From assembly GCF_964187505.1 (NCBI RefSeq), contig NZ_CAXLML010000202.1:1-8450 (forward strand): a stretch of 8,450 bases of DNA, given 5' to 3'. The notes below the pieces were generated by a model. That model worked only from the letters and a program-made list of their open reading frames with translations. It ran no database searches and was not told where the DNA came from. A program made the position numbers and the translations under genes. Shown here one piece after another: positions 1 through 6,442 of this stretch. Numbering within the stretch: position 1 is the stretch's first letter; each line of letters opens with the position of its first letter. This stretch comes from Chordibacter forsetii (GTDB lineage: Bacteria > Verrucomicrobiota > Verrucomicrobiia > Opitutales > Seribacteraceae).

Positions 1-282
1 AAGTGTTCCTAAATATTTAAAAAGCAAAAGGTCGGTACCTCGAACCACCGACTTTAGGTTCTCGGCAGCCTTACCCATCATGATCAAATCCAGAGCAACT
101 CGCGGTGCCTCTTTTGAGTCAGGTTTTTCGTCCAAGAATCTATGAGCTAATTCAAGGTATCCGCTGAGGTCTCCACCCTCGATAAAATCTTCGTAGAAAG
201 GGATACGTTCCTGTGCTTGAGCGAGGGCGGATATTATTCCGAAGTAGAAAAGCAAAAAAAGACTGATCGCTGATTTAATCAT
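1..282 (-). CDS. Secreted protein of unknown function, N-terminal part only
   Basis: The reading frame opens with ATG at 282-280 and stays open for 94 codons to the window edge, so the C-terminal part lies outside. The protein begins MIKSAISLFLLFYFG, a short positive n-region plus a hydrophobic core, followed by SALAQAQE. This is a good Sec signal peptide with likely cleavage after residue 21 (ALA) or 23 (AQA). The visible mature part contains 'YEDFIEGGDLSGYLELAHRF' and is probably helical; residues 40-94 could be the start of a tetratricopeptide-like helical region, but that is only an impression. It starts 33 bases after the hemL stop on the same strand, which suggests co-transcription as the last visible gene of a nadE-hemL cluster. 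No Shine-Dalgarno sequence precedes the start. I do not recognise the family. Confidence 0.75.
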   Translation of the reverse strand, partial: MIKSAISLFLLFYFGIISALAQAQERIPFYEDFIEGGDLSGYLELAHRFLDEKPDSKEAPRVALDLIMMGKAAENLKSVVRGTDLLLFKYLGTL

Positions 283-315
283 TAAGTTTGTTATTTCTTT
301 GAGTGAAGTAAAAGG

Positions 316-1596
316 TCAACAAAAACAACTAAATGAATCCTCAAAAATTTCCAATGTTTTAGAGATATCAATTTTCTGGTGAGCTGCACTGATAAAACAA
401 GTTTCGTAAGAAGAAGGGGGTAAATAAAGACCTCTCTTGAGGCATGCATTGAAAAAGGCATTAAAATTTTCATGCTTTGCCTGGGTTGAGTCTTCAAATT
501 GAACCACCGGGTTTTCGCAGAAAAATAAACAAAACATCGATCCGACTTGTGGGACTTGCAATGGAATCCCTCTAGACTGAGCCATATCTTTAAGACCGGA
601 AGAAAGCTCCCGTCCCATTGATTCCAATCGATCATAGGGGGGCGATTCTTTAAGCAGTTTGAGGGATGCAATACCAGCAGCCATCGCCAGTGGGTTTCCG
701 CTTAATGTACCGGCTTGGTAGACAGGTCCGATAGGGGATAGGTGATCCATGATTTCTACTTTACCACCAAAGGCACCCACGGGAAGACCGCCTCCAATTA
801 TTTTTCCCAACGCCGTTAAATCTGGTGTGATTCCGGTCCTTTCTTGGACGCCACCCAAACCCAGGCGAAATCCGGTCATTACTTCGTCAAAGATCAGGAC
901 TACCCCGTATTTGGAACAAAGTGTACGCAAGCCTTCAAGGTAACCGTCCATTGGTAAGATTAAACCGCAATTTGCCGGATAAGGTTCGACGATAATGGCG
1001 GCTACCTGTTCAGAGGATGAAGCCAAGGTATCTGCTACTGAATTCAAGTCATTATATGGGAGCACAAGGGTTTCGGCGGCAAAAGATGCGGGTACTCCGG
1101 CACTGTCTGGATTTCCTAAGGTCAGGGCACCGGAGCCCGCCTTCACTAATAGGCTGTCCACATGACCATGGTAGCAACCTGCAAATTTAATGATTTTATC
1201 CCGACCAGTATAACCTCTAGCTAAGCGAATAGCTGACATAGTAGCCTCTGTTCCACTATTGCACATACGAACCTTTTCTACCGAGGGTACGAGTTCGACA
1301 ATTAATTCGGCCATTTCCACTTCAGCGGGTCCTGGGGTACCAAAGCTCGTACCTTTACTTAAGGCATCACTAATTGCTTCACGAATTTTTGGATGATCAT
1401 GTCCGTGAATGGCCGGTCCCCAAGTGCAGACATAATCAATTAATTCCTTATCATCTACTGTGGTAAGACGACTGCCAGATGCTTTAGCAGTAAAAAAGGG
1501 TGTGCCGCCCACAGAGCGGAATGCGCGAACTGGAGAGTTTACACCTCCCGGAATAATTTTTTTGGCTCTTTCAAAAAGGGATTGTGAATTTTTCAT
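316..1596 (-). CDS. hemL: Glutamate-1-semialdehyde 2,1-aminomutase
   Basis: This 426-residue protein matches the usual length and layout of cytoplasmic PLP-dependent GSA aminomutase, which turns glutamate-1-semialdehyde into 5-aminolevulinate in the C5 route to haem and other tetrapyrroles. Visible marks are the N-terminal 'IIPGGVNSPVRAF' (14-26), typical of HemL rather than other class III aminotransferases; 'NSGTEATMSAIRLAR' (113-127) for cofactor phosphate binding; 'GCYHGH' (140-145); 'IFDEVMTGFR' (235-244), where Asp237 should contact the PLP ring nitrogen; and 'ALGKIIGGGLPVGAFGG' (262-278), with Lys265 as the Schiff-base lysine. 'AGTLSGNPLAMAAG' (295-308) completes the active site. The segment 'VEPYPANCG' (203-211) replaces the more usual VEPVxGNMG. 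The start is 15 bases after the nadE stop, so the genes are likely co-transcribed. No Shine-Dalgarno sequence is seen. The assignment is very secure. Confidence 0.97.
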   Translation of the reverse strand: MKNSQSLFERAKKIIPGGVNSPVRAFRSVGGTPFFTAKASGSRLTTVDDKELIDYVCTWGPAIHGHDHPKIREAISDALSKGTSFGTPGPAEVEMAELIVELVPSVEKVRMCNSGTEATMSAIRLARGYTGRDKIIKFAGCYHGHVDSLLVKAGSGALTLGNPDSAGVPASFAAETLVLPYNDLNSVADTLASSSEQVAAIIVEPYPANCGLILPMDGYLEGLRTLCSKYGVVLIFDEVMTGFRLGLGGVQERTGITPDLTALGKIIGGGLPVGAFGGKVEIMDHLSPIGPVYQAGTLSGNPLAMAAGIASLKLLKESPPYDRLESMGRELSSGLKDMAQSRGIPLQVPQVGSMFCLFFCENPVVQFEDSTQAKHENFNAFFNACLKRGLYLPPSSYETCFISAAHQKIDISKTLEIFEDSFSCFC

Positions 1597-1611
1597 GGAA
1601 ACAATGATAAA

Positions 1612-3234
1612 TTAATTGCTGTATTTTTGTACGATAGGCATGCGCCTACCGATTCCAAAAGCGAGAGAGGTAATTTTGAGACCTGGAGCTGCTTGTTTTC
1701 GTTTGTATTCGTTACGGTCGACGAGACCAACAATTCTCCTCACGGTATGTTCAGTGTAACCTTGGTCAATAATTGCATGTATGGATAAGCCATCTTCAAT
1801 ATAACTCTGTAAAATTCCATCCAAAATATTGTATTCAGGGAGGGAATCACTATCTTTTTGGTCTGGGCGTAGCTCAGCAGAGGGAGGTTTTTCAATGGTG
1901 CTCAGCGGAATTATTTCCCCATCTAAATTCATGTGTCTGGCTAGCGCAAAAACTTTGGTCTTGGGTATATCGGAAATGACCGCCAGACCGCCACACATGT
2001 CACCATAAAGAGTACAATATCCAACCGCTAATTCACTCTTATTTCCGGTGGTTAGCAGGAGAGCTCCTAACTTATTGGAGACTGCCATGAGTAAAAGCCC
2101 ACGGCTTCTTGCTTGAAGGTTTTCTTCGGTAACATCTGGACTCATGCCAGCAAAGAGGGGAGCAAGTTCACTTTCTGCAGAGTCCACAATTTTTTGAATC
2201 GGTAAAGTGTGGTATTCAATACCGAGGTTTTCAGCAAGGTCCCGTGCATCGTCTTTGCTATGGTCGCTTGAAATCGAAGAGGGTAAACTTATGCCAATAA
2301 CATTGTCTCTTCCTAATGCTTCAACTGCGAGTGCCGCGGTTAGTGCTGAATCAATTCCACCACTCAATCCAATTAGCCCTTTTTTGAACCCGCTTTTGTG
2401 GGTGTAATCACGCAAGCCTAGAACAATGGCTTGGCGAATACATTGAAGTTCATTGTCCTTTAAGTGTTCAATAGGCACTTTTTTTTCTAAATCGACTATT
2501 TGGCAACTGCTTTCAAAAGATGGGGAGAAATGGGTCGGATTTGCGGAGCTATCAAGGACCACGGAACTCCCGTCAAAGATAAGTTCGTCGTTTCCTCCCA
2601 CTGAATTGACATAAATCAATGGGCAATTGATTTTTTGCACCACCTCCTGAAGGATTGATGACCTTTGCATTTTTTTATCAACATGCCAGGGACTGGCAGA
2701 AAGGTTAATCAATAAATCCAGTTTCTCTTTTGCGATATCTGTGATTGGGTTTTCTGAATGTTGGTTGCCATTGGAATTCCAGATATCTTCGCAAATAGAG
2801 ACCGCAATTTTTTTTCCCAAGAGAGAGAAATATAAAGGACTTTTTCCGCTTTCGAAATAGCGGTCTTCATCAAAAACATCGTAAGTGGGTAAAAGTCTTT
2901 TGCGAAAAACTTGTTTTACTTCGCCATCAAAACAGAGGGCAGCCGAGTTGTAATAAGATCGGCTTTGTTTTAAACCTATCTTCTCAGGGTAGCCTAAAAG
3001 GGCAGGGCATTCACCGGTAAGTTTTGCAAATTGATTTAATTTTTCTGCACAATCCTCACCAAATCGTTTTTTGAGCAATAAGTCTCGGGGAGGGTATCCA
3101 CTTAGGGCAAGTTCAGGAAAAATAACCAGGTCGGCACCATCGCTCGAAAGTTCATCGTAGGCACATCGAAGGATTTCAAAATTACCGGTTAAATCTCCAA
3201 CAGTTGTATTTATCTGAGCAATTCCAATCTTCAT
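1612..3234 (-). CDS. nadE: Glutamine-dependent NAD+ synthetase
   Basis: This 540-residue two-domain enzyme makes NAD+ from nicotinic acid adenine dinucleotide and ATP, using ammonia released from glutamine. The N-terminal nitrilase-type glutaminase (about 1-260) shows the Glu-Lys-Cys triad: Glu41 in 'FPELALSGYPPRDLL', Lys112 in 'RKRLLPTYDVFDE' and Cys148 in 'SICEDIW'. The C-terminal synthetase domain (about 262-540) has the ATP pyrophosphatase P-loop 'GLSGGIDSALTA' (289-300), 'ENLQARSRG' (361-369), 'TTGNKSELAVGYCTLYGD' (385-402) and 'KPPSAELRPDQKD' (439-451). All expected catalytic segments are present, so it should be active with glutamine. The length fits the roughly 540-residue bacterial class and is shorter than the approximately 680-residue mycobacterial enzyme. 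It is the first gene of the minus-strand cluster, with its ATG at 3234-3232, 46 bases from the divergent maf start. Confidence 0.97.
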   Translation of the reverse strand: MKIGIAQINTTVGDLTGNFEILRCAYDELSSDGADLVIFPELALSGYPPRDLLLKKRFGEDCAEKLNQFAKLTGECPALLGYPEKIGLKQSRSYYNSAALCFDGEVKQVFRKRLLPTYDVFDEDRYFESGKSPLYFSLLGKKIAVSICEDIWNSNGNQHSENPITDIAKEKLDLLINLSASPWHVDKKMQRSSILQEVVQKINCPLIYVNSVGGNDELIFDGSSVVLDSSANPTHFSPSFESSCQIVDLEKKVPIEHLKDNELQCIRQAIVLGLRDYTHKSGFKKGLIGLSGGIDSALTAALAVEALGRDNVIGISLPSSISSDHSKDDARDLAENLGIEYHTLPIQKIVDSAESELAPLFAGMSPDVTEENLQARSRGLLLMAVSNKLGALLLTTGNKSELAVGYCTLYGDMCGGLAVISDIPKTKVFALARHMNLDGEIIPLSTIEKPPSAELRPDQKDSDSLPEYNILDGILQSYIEDGLSIHAIIDQGYTEHTVRRIVGLVDRNEYKRKQAAPGLKITSLAFGIGRRMPIVQKYSN

Positions 3235-3280
3235 CTTGTTGAAATGTGGATATCAGTTAGCATGTAAGTAACTATCTATT
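3235..3280. promoter_or_regulatory. Shared divergent promoter gap between nadE and maf
   Basis: Only 46 bases separate the divergent ATG codons of nadE (minus) and maf (plus), so any promoters for the two transcripts must overlap here or extend into the opposite coding region. The stretch is AT-rich. For maf, TTGAAA at 3239-3244 resembles a -35 box, but the hexamers at the expected distance match the -10 consensus poorly. No operator palindrome stands out. The role is inferred from gene arrangement rather than from a clear motif. Confidence 0.4.
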
Positions 3281-3901
3281 ATGTCTGCCGATCTTAAAAA
3301 AGCCACCCAGAAGCCCAAATATTCTTTTGTTTTGGCATCCGGTTCTCCGAGAAGAAAGGAACTACTGGCCAGTCTTTTGGAGAATTTTAAAGTAGAGACT
3401 GCATCTGTATCGGAATTGAAAGTACATCCGGATGGACCGATTGCATTAGCAATGGAAAATGCCAGGTTGAAGGCTGATGCAGTTTCTCAGCGTTACCCGG
3501 ATAAATGGGTTTTAGGAGCTGATACATTGGTTGTTTTGGGAGATGATTCTCTGGGTAAACCAATTGACTTAGCTGATGCCAAATCGATGTTGATTCGATT
3601 GTCAGGAAAAACTCATTCTGTTCACACAGGAGTTTGTTTAGTGAACCGCTCCCAAGAGATCGAAAATTGTAAGGTAGTTAGTTCTTTGGTTAGTTTTAAG
3701 GTTTTGGACGATTCCACCATAGAAGAATATTTTCAAGTTGTTAACCCTTTGGACAAGGCAGGTGCCTATGCTCTTCAAACCCGTGCAGATTTAATCGTAT
3801 GCTCGTTCGAAGGTTCGCGAAGCAATGTTATTGGGCTCCCGATGGAGCTTTTAAGAACATGGTTTGATCAACTTGATATTGTAACCCTGAATAAAAGCTG
3901 A
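3281..3901 (+). CDS. maf: Maf family nucleotide pyrophosphatase (YhdE-type, dTTP/UTP)
   Basis: This 206-residue cytoplasmic protein belongs to the Maf/HAM1-like fold. The hallmark 'LASGSPRRKELL' lies at 18-29, including the Ser-x-Arg substrate motif. 'GADTLVVLGDDSLGKPID' (79-96) contains Asp81, the expected catalytic acid, and is followed by 'LSGKTHSVHTGV' (107-118). The C-terminal 'LDKAGAYALQTRAD' (157-170) and 'SNVIGLPMELL' (181-191) match the YhdE subfamily, which hydrolyses dTTP, UTP and modified pyrimidine triphosphates to monophosphates. The YceF (m7GTP) subfamily carries different residues in this region. Such enzymes are proposed to clean up modified nucleotides and have been linked to septum inhibition in Bacillus. 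The start chosen is the ATG at 3281; the extra ten residues before the first strand are hydrophilic. It is divergent from nadE and lies 51 bases before the next plus-strand gene. Confidence 0.94.
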   Translation: MSADLKKATQKPKYSFVLASGSPRRKELLASLLENFKVETASVSELKVHPDGPIALAMENARLKADAVSQRYPDKWVLGADTLVVLGDDSLGKPIDLADAKSMLIRLSGKTHSVHTGVCLVNRSQEIENCKVVSSLVSFKVLDDSTIEEYFQVVNPLDKAGAYALQTRADLIVCSFEGSRSNVIGLPMELLRTWFDQLDIVTLNKS

Positions 3902-3952
3902 GTTTACACTTCGATTGTCGGCTGATGTACTAAATAGTAACTAACTTTAATT

Positions 3953-4870
3953 TTGATTAAAAAATCTCTTATTGTTTTAGCCTTATTATGGGTAGCTTTT
4001 TTAGGAATCATGATTTTTCGCGAAAAAATTGTGGAGCTTTTAGGAGGATCAACAAAACCAGAAGAAATTGTTAAACAGGAAATCCCTCAAGTTGTCACTC
4101 CCCAGCCAGTCAAAGTGGAGCCAAAAACTCTTGAAGCTATTCCTTTTGAGCCTTTGCCCGATAAACCAGCTGCACCCCCTCCGGTGTTGGAGAAGGAAGA
4201 AAAAAAAGAAGTAGCCCTTGTCCAGAAGCCTACCAATCAAGAAACTCAAAGTGAGAAGGTGGAAAAAATACCGGAACCTACATTTGGTTTGATCTGTACC
4301 AAGTACGAAAAGATTCCTTCTCGATTTCGTTTGGCGTCTTGGGAGGGTGTTAAGAAGGTAGAACTTGAGGATTTAAGCAAAATCGACCCTGTAACCAAGA
4401 AACATCCGAGGTATTGGTTGCGTCTTCGAATCCCATACAAAGAGTTGATCCATGTGACTTCCAAAGAATCGTTTTTTAGACCAACAAATATGCAAGACCC
4501 CAACAAGAGGTTGCTGGTCCAATCATTTGAGGTCAAAAAGGAAGCACTTTCCTATTCAACCCTTAAAAAACCGATTGGCTATTTGATATTGCGTGACTTT
4601 AAAATGGGTGGACCTCCTTTTCAGTTAACAAGTGAGATGGATTCTCCGATGACCTCCTCATATTATTTACATTTCGAACAAATCATGGGTCCAAAAAAAT
4701 TCTTTCATGATTTAACTGGTAAAAGAAATGGTCATAAATTTGGTGGGTGGGGAATCGAGTATCAAGTTACCAATCAAAACTTTGTCCAAAATAAAATAAC
4801 AGTATTGAGGAAAGACTTGAAAACTCTCAAATTAGCTAAAAAGGACTTGAGTGGTCCAACCTCTCTTTAA
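3953..4870 (+). CDS. Membrane-anchored protein with Pro/Lys/Glu-rich linker, unknown function
   Basis: This 305-residue protein belongs to no family I recognise. The start is TTG at 3953: an in-frame stop lies at 3938-3940, and the next ATG (4010, residue 20) would cut away most of the only transmembrane helix, residues 5-22 ('SLIVLALLWVAFLGIMIF'), which follows a Lys-Lys pair. The expected topology is cytoplasmic N-terminus and periplasmic remainder. Residues about 30-108 are low complexity and rich in Pro, Lys and Glu, including 'DKPAAPPPVLEKEEKKE', like the periplasm-spanning linkers of TonB- or FtsN-type proteins. Residues about 109-300 look globular and mixed alpha/beta, with 'GLICTKYEKIPSRF', 'HPRYWLRLRIPYKEL' and 'KFGGWGIEYQV'. 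The C-terminus does not resemble TonB or SPOR domains. It ends 5-14 bases before the SIMPL gene, so the two are probably one transcript. Confidence 0.8.
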   Translation: MIKKSLIVLALLWVAFLGIMIFREKIVELLGGSTKPEEIVKQEIPQVVTPQPVKVEPKTLEAIPFEPLPDKPAAPPPVLEKEEKKEVALVQKPTNQETQSEKVEKIPEPTFGLICTKYEKIPSRFRLASWEGVKKVELEDLSKIDPVTKKHPRYWLRLRIPYKELIHVTSKESFFRPTNMQDPNKRLLVQSFEVKKEALSYSTLKKPIGYLILRDFKMGGPPFQLTSEMDSPMTSSYYLHFEQIMGPKKFFHDLTGKRNGHKFGGWGIEYQVTNQNFVQNKITVLRKDLKTLKLAKKDLSGPTSL

Positions 4871-4884
4871 AAACTTTGTATGTA

Positions 4885-5610
4885 ATGATTATTAATAAAA
4901 AAATCCTCCTAAGCTTTTTTCTTCTGTTATCTGCATTACATGGTCACCAACCGGAGCAAGAGTCTGATCGTTGGATCAATGTTACTGGAACTGGAATAGT
5001 AAGTGCGTCCCCCGATCTCGCCATTCTGCGTATGGGTGTTTTATCCACTGCTAAAACCGCAAAATCAGCAACTGAGATAAATAATGCGTCAATTTTGAAA
5101 ATCTTTGATGTACTTGAGGAGATGGGCGTGGATGAAGAACATTACGAAACCGCTCGATTTCAAATTACTCCGCAACGCCAATATCGTAAAGGATTGCCAC
5201 CGTTAGTTACCGGTTATCAGGTATCCAATATAATCGTTGTTCGCATTTACGATCTCGATCGGGTGGGAGAGATTATGCAAACCACTGTTGATGCTGGCGG
5301 AAATAATTTTGAGTCTCTCAGCTTTGCGTTGGATGATAATGAAGAATATGTGGAAGAAGCCAGAGTACGGGCGATGGAAGATGCATTAAATAAGGCAGAA
5401 ATTCTTGCGGGTGCTCTTGCTTCTAAAAAATTTCCTGAAGTTAAAGTAGGACTGCCCCTAACGATTCAGGAATTGAGTGGTTCCAACCGCCCGTTGCATG
5501 CACGTAGATTGATGAATTCTGATGCGATGATGGCAGAAAGTGTCCCCGTCCAAGCCCCAAGTGACCTCAGCACTGAAGTAAGGGTACAGGTAAAGTTTGC
5601 TTTGGAATAA
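4885..5610 (+). CDS. Exported SIMPL-domain (DUF541, YggE/BP26-like) protein
   Basis: This protein has 241 residues from the ATG at 4885; a TTG at 4876 would add three residues and cannot be excluded. The N-terminus 'MIINKKILLSFFLLLSALHG' is a Sec signal peptide with cleavage near residue 20. The mature protein matches the SIMPL/DUF541 pattern: 'WINVTGTGIVSASPDLAIL' (30-48), 'VTGYQVSNIIVVRIYDLDRV' (99-118), 'DAGGNNFESLSFALDD' (136-151), a conserved helix with 'EEARVRAMEDALNKAEILA' (157-175 approx.), and a closing strand 'EVRVQVKFAL' (231-240). Relatives include E. coli YggE, which is linked to oxidative stress, and Brucella BP26, which forms channel-like oligomers; the biochemical role is poorly known. 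It sits right behind the linker protein, suggesting joint envelope function. A weak hairpin follows the stop. Family assignment is secure; function is not. Confidence 0.92.
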   Translation: MIINKKILLSFFLLLSALHGHQPEQESDRWINVTGTGIVSASPDLAILRMGVLSTAKTAKSATEINNASILKIFDVLEEMGVDEEHYETARFQITPQRQYRKGLPPLVTGYQVSNIIVVRIYDLDRVGEIMQTTVDAGGNNFESLSFALDDNEEYVEEARVRAMEDALNKAEILAGALASKKFPEVKVGLPLTIQELSGSNRPLHARRLMNSDAMMAESVPVQAPSDLSTEVRVQVKFALE

Positions 5611-5624
5611 GGCTTACTCCTAAG

Positions 5625-5655
5625 ACTCTCTGGCGACCTTGGAGAGTTTACTTTG
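5625..5655 (+). terminator. Possible weak intrinsic terminator after the SIMPL gene
   Basis: Fifteen bases after the SIMPL stop codon, ACTCTC (5625-5630) pairs perfectly with GAGAGT (5642-5647). Two inner G-T wobbles may tighten the 11-base loop. The sequence after it (TTTACTTTG) is only moderately T-rich, so termination strength is doubtful. The position, between the gene and the tRNA-like fragment, is right for a terminator. Confidence 0.4.
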
Positions 5656-5657
5656 TT

Positions 5658-5695
5658 GCCTGCTTAGCTCAGTCAGTAGAGCAGAAGACTCTTGA
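5658..5695 (+). pseudogene. Truncated tRNA 5' half (tRNA-Lys-like, decayed)
   Basis: The sequence reads as tRNA positions 1-38: acceptor strand GCCTGCT (5658-5664), T8-A9, a D-arm GCTC/GAGC stem with loop AGTCAGTA, then anticodon stem strand GAAGA and loop CTCTTGA, which would place CTT (lysine) as anticodon. Downstream there is no TCTTC to close the anticodon stem, no T-arm, and no AGCAGGC to pair with the acceptor strand. The near-invariant G18 of the D-loop is A, a further sign of decay. It matches the intact tRNA-Lys on the opposite strand at 28 of 38 positions by eye. An intron-split tRNA was considered and no matching 3' exon was found before 5880. Confidence 0.65.
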
Positions 5696-5876
5696 AATTA
5701 CCTAATTCTTTTTAAAATAGGGTATCGCCTTTATCTATACCAACTTAATGAGAGGTGTTGACTCAACCCGGCAGATATTCTCATGAAATTATCAGATAGA
5801 AACCTTTGCTTACCCAATCCTTTCACCCACAAATGCCGTAGATTTGAAATCAATTGTCGAATCGAGCAGTTGGTAA
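5696..5876. other. Gene-free stretch between tRNA fragment and tRNA-Lys
   Basis: I see no convincing coding sequence here. Small inverted repeats occur: GGTAT (5721-5725) with ATACC (5737-5741), and ATGAGA (5748-5753) with TCTCAT (5779-5784) enclosing a GTTG/CAAC mini-stem. These could be chance pairing. The promoter for the orphan ORF is not recognisable, and the region also serves as the 3' flank of the minus-strand tRNA. Confidence 0.35.
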
Positions 5877-5952
5877 TGGTAGGGGCGGGGGGGCTCGAAC
5901 CCCCGACAAATGGATTAAGAGTCCACTGCTCTACCAACTGAGCTACACCCCC
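5877..5952 (-). tRNA. tRNA-Lys (anticodon CUU), CCA encoded
   Basis: Read on the minus strand this is a complete 76-base cloverleaf including CCA. The acceptor strand GGGGGTG (1-7) pairs with CGCCCCT (66-72), with a T6-G67 wobble and an unusual G1-T72 wobble at the tip. The D-arm is GCTC/GAGC with loop AGTTGGTA. The anticodon stem GTGGA/TCCAT frames loop CTCTTAA, giving anticodon CTT, which reads AAG lysine codons. The variable region is TTGTC, and the T-arm is GGGGG-TTCGAGC-CCCCC. The discriminator A73 fits lysine tRNAs, and CCA is genomically encoded at 5879-5877. It is antisense to its plus-strand neighbours and stands alone, with no other intact tRNA in the window. Confidence 0.95.
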
Positions 5953-5992
5953 AACGAAAGTGAGAACTATAAAAGTCCACCTTTTATGATCA

Positions 5993-6304
5993 ATGATAAA
6001 AAACTATTCATTGAAAAAGTCCCGAGCATATTCTAACGAGCCTCTTTACTTATGGCTCTTAACCGAGAGCTATGCCCCAGTTGCAAACATGGACGAACCA
6101 GATCTTGCGCTAGCATCTGAGGTTGTAAGATTTATTTTCATTGGAACAAAGGACTTCAATGAAGACGTTTCGGGGAGATTTCCACATTTTCTCAATCTGT
6201 ATTCGTCCCGTTTTGAGAGTGGTTTCCTGTTCGAATATCAGAGATTTGTTGATGCAATATTGTTATTTCAGGAGAGGAGTAAGCGATTGATATTGTTATT
6301 GTAA
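5993..6304 (+). CDS. Small orphan ORF, hypothetical protein
   Basis: This 103-codon frame starts with ATG at 5993 and ends with TAA at 6302-6304. The product begins MIKNYSLKKSRAYSNEPLYL and contains 'WLLTESYAPVANMDEPDLAL', 'FIFIGTKDFNEDVSGRFPHF' and 'GFLFEYQRFVDAILLFQERS'. Composition is balanced and aromatic-rich, codon use is varied, and the C-terminal part could form amphipathic helices, so it looks more like real or recently real coding sequence than noise. There is no signal peptide, recognisable motif, Shine-Dalgarno sequence or clear promoter. It stands alone between tRNA-Lys and the tRNA 3' relic and may be a remnant of a larger gene carried in by an insertion. I do not recognise a family; it may not be expressed. 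Confidence 0.4.
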   Translation: MIKNYSLKKSRAYSNEPLYLWLLTESYAPVANMDEPDLALASEVVRFIFIGTKDFNEDVSGRFPHFLNLYSSRFESGFLFEYQRFVDAILLFQERSKRLILLL

Positions 6305-6442
6305 TAGAGACAATGTTGACAACTTACTCGTCAAAAGCCTAATTCCTATTATCGGTGAAAAATATTATGTAATGAATTTAAAAATTTAACTTATAAAATA
6401 TTTTAAACTTTAAAAATCTACATACTTAATCTTTTATGCCTA
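6305..6442. other. Very AT-rich gene-free stretch
   Basis: This stretch is very AT-rich, far more than the flanking genes, and contains no open frame worth calling. It includes the 12-base palindrome TAAAATATTTTA (6394-6405) and runs of A and T on both strands. Together with the tRNA relic to its right it forms the 3' flank of the minus-strand SHD1-repeat gene, but no GC-rich terminator hairpin for that gene is visible. Confidence 0.4.

Noticed and set aside
3953..4870. TonB protein
   Set aside because: The N-terminal helix plus Pro/Lys/Glu linker is TonB-like, but the 190-residue C-terminal region is too long and lacks the TonB C-terminal signature. No ExbB or ExbD gene is nearby.
5658..5877. 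Group I intron splitting a tRNA between 5695 and 5877
   Set aside because: The gap is shorter than typical bacterial tRNA group I introns, no conserved catalytic core was recognised, and no 3' exon complementary to GAAGA and GCCTGCT is present. AGCAG near 5865 matches the acceptor only in part and lacks a T-arm before it.
5731..5937. Minus-strand open frame of 68 codons
   Set aside because: It starts inside the intact tRNA-Lys gene and continues through its flank. The apparent protein is largely tRNA sequence read as codons.
5854..6036. Plus-strand open frame of 60 codons
   Set aside because: It is antisense through the tRNA-Lys gene and overlaps the better candidate at 5993. The predicted sequence has no coding character of its own.
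6394..6405. Perfect palindrome TAAAATATTTTA
   Set aside because: In such AT-rich DNA a 12-base A/T palindrome is expected by chance, it has no loop suited to termination, and nothing links it to an operator.
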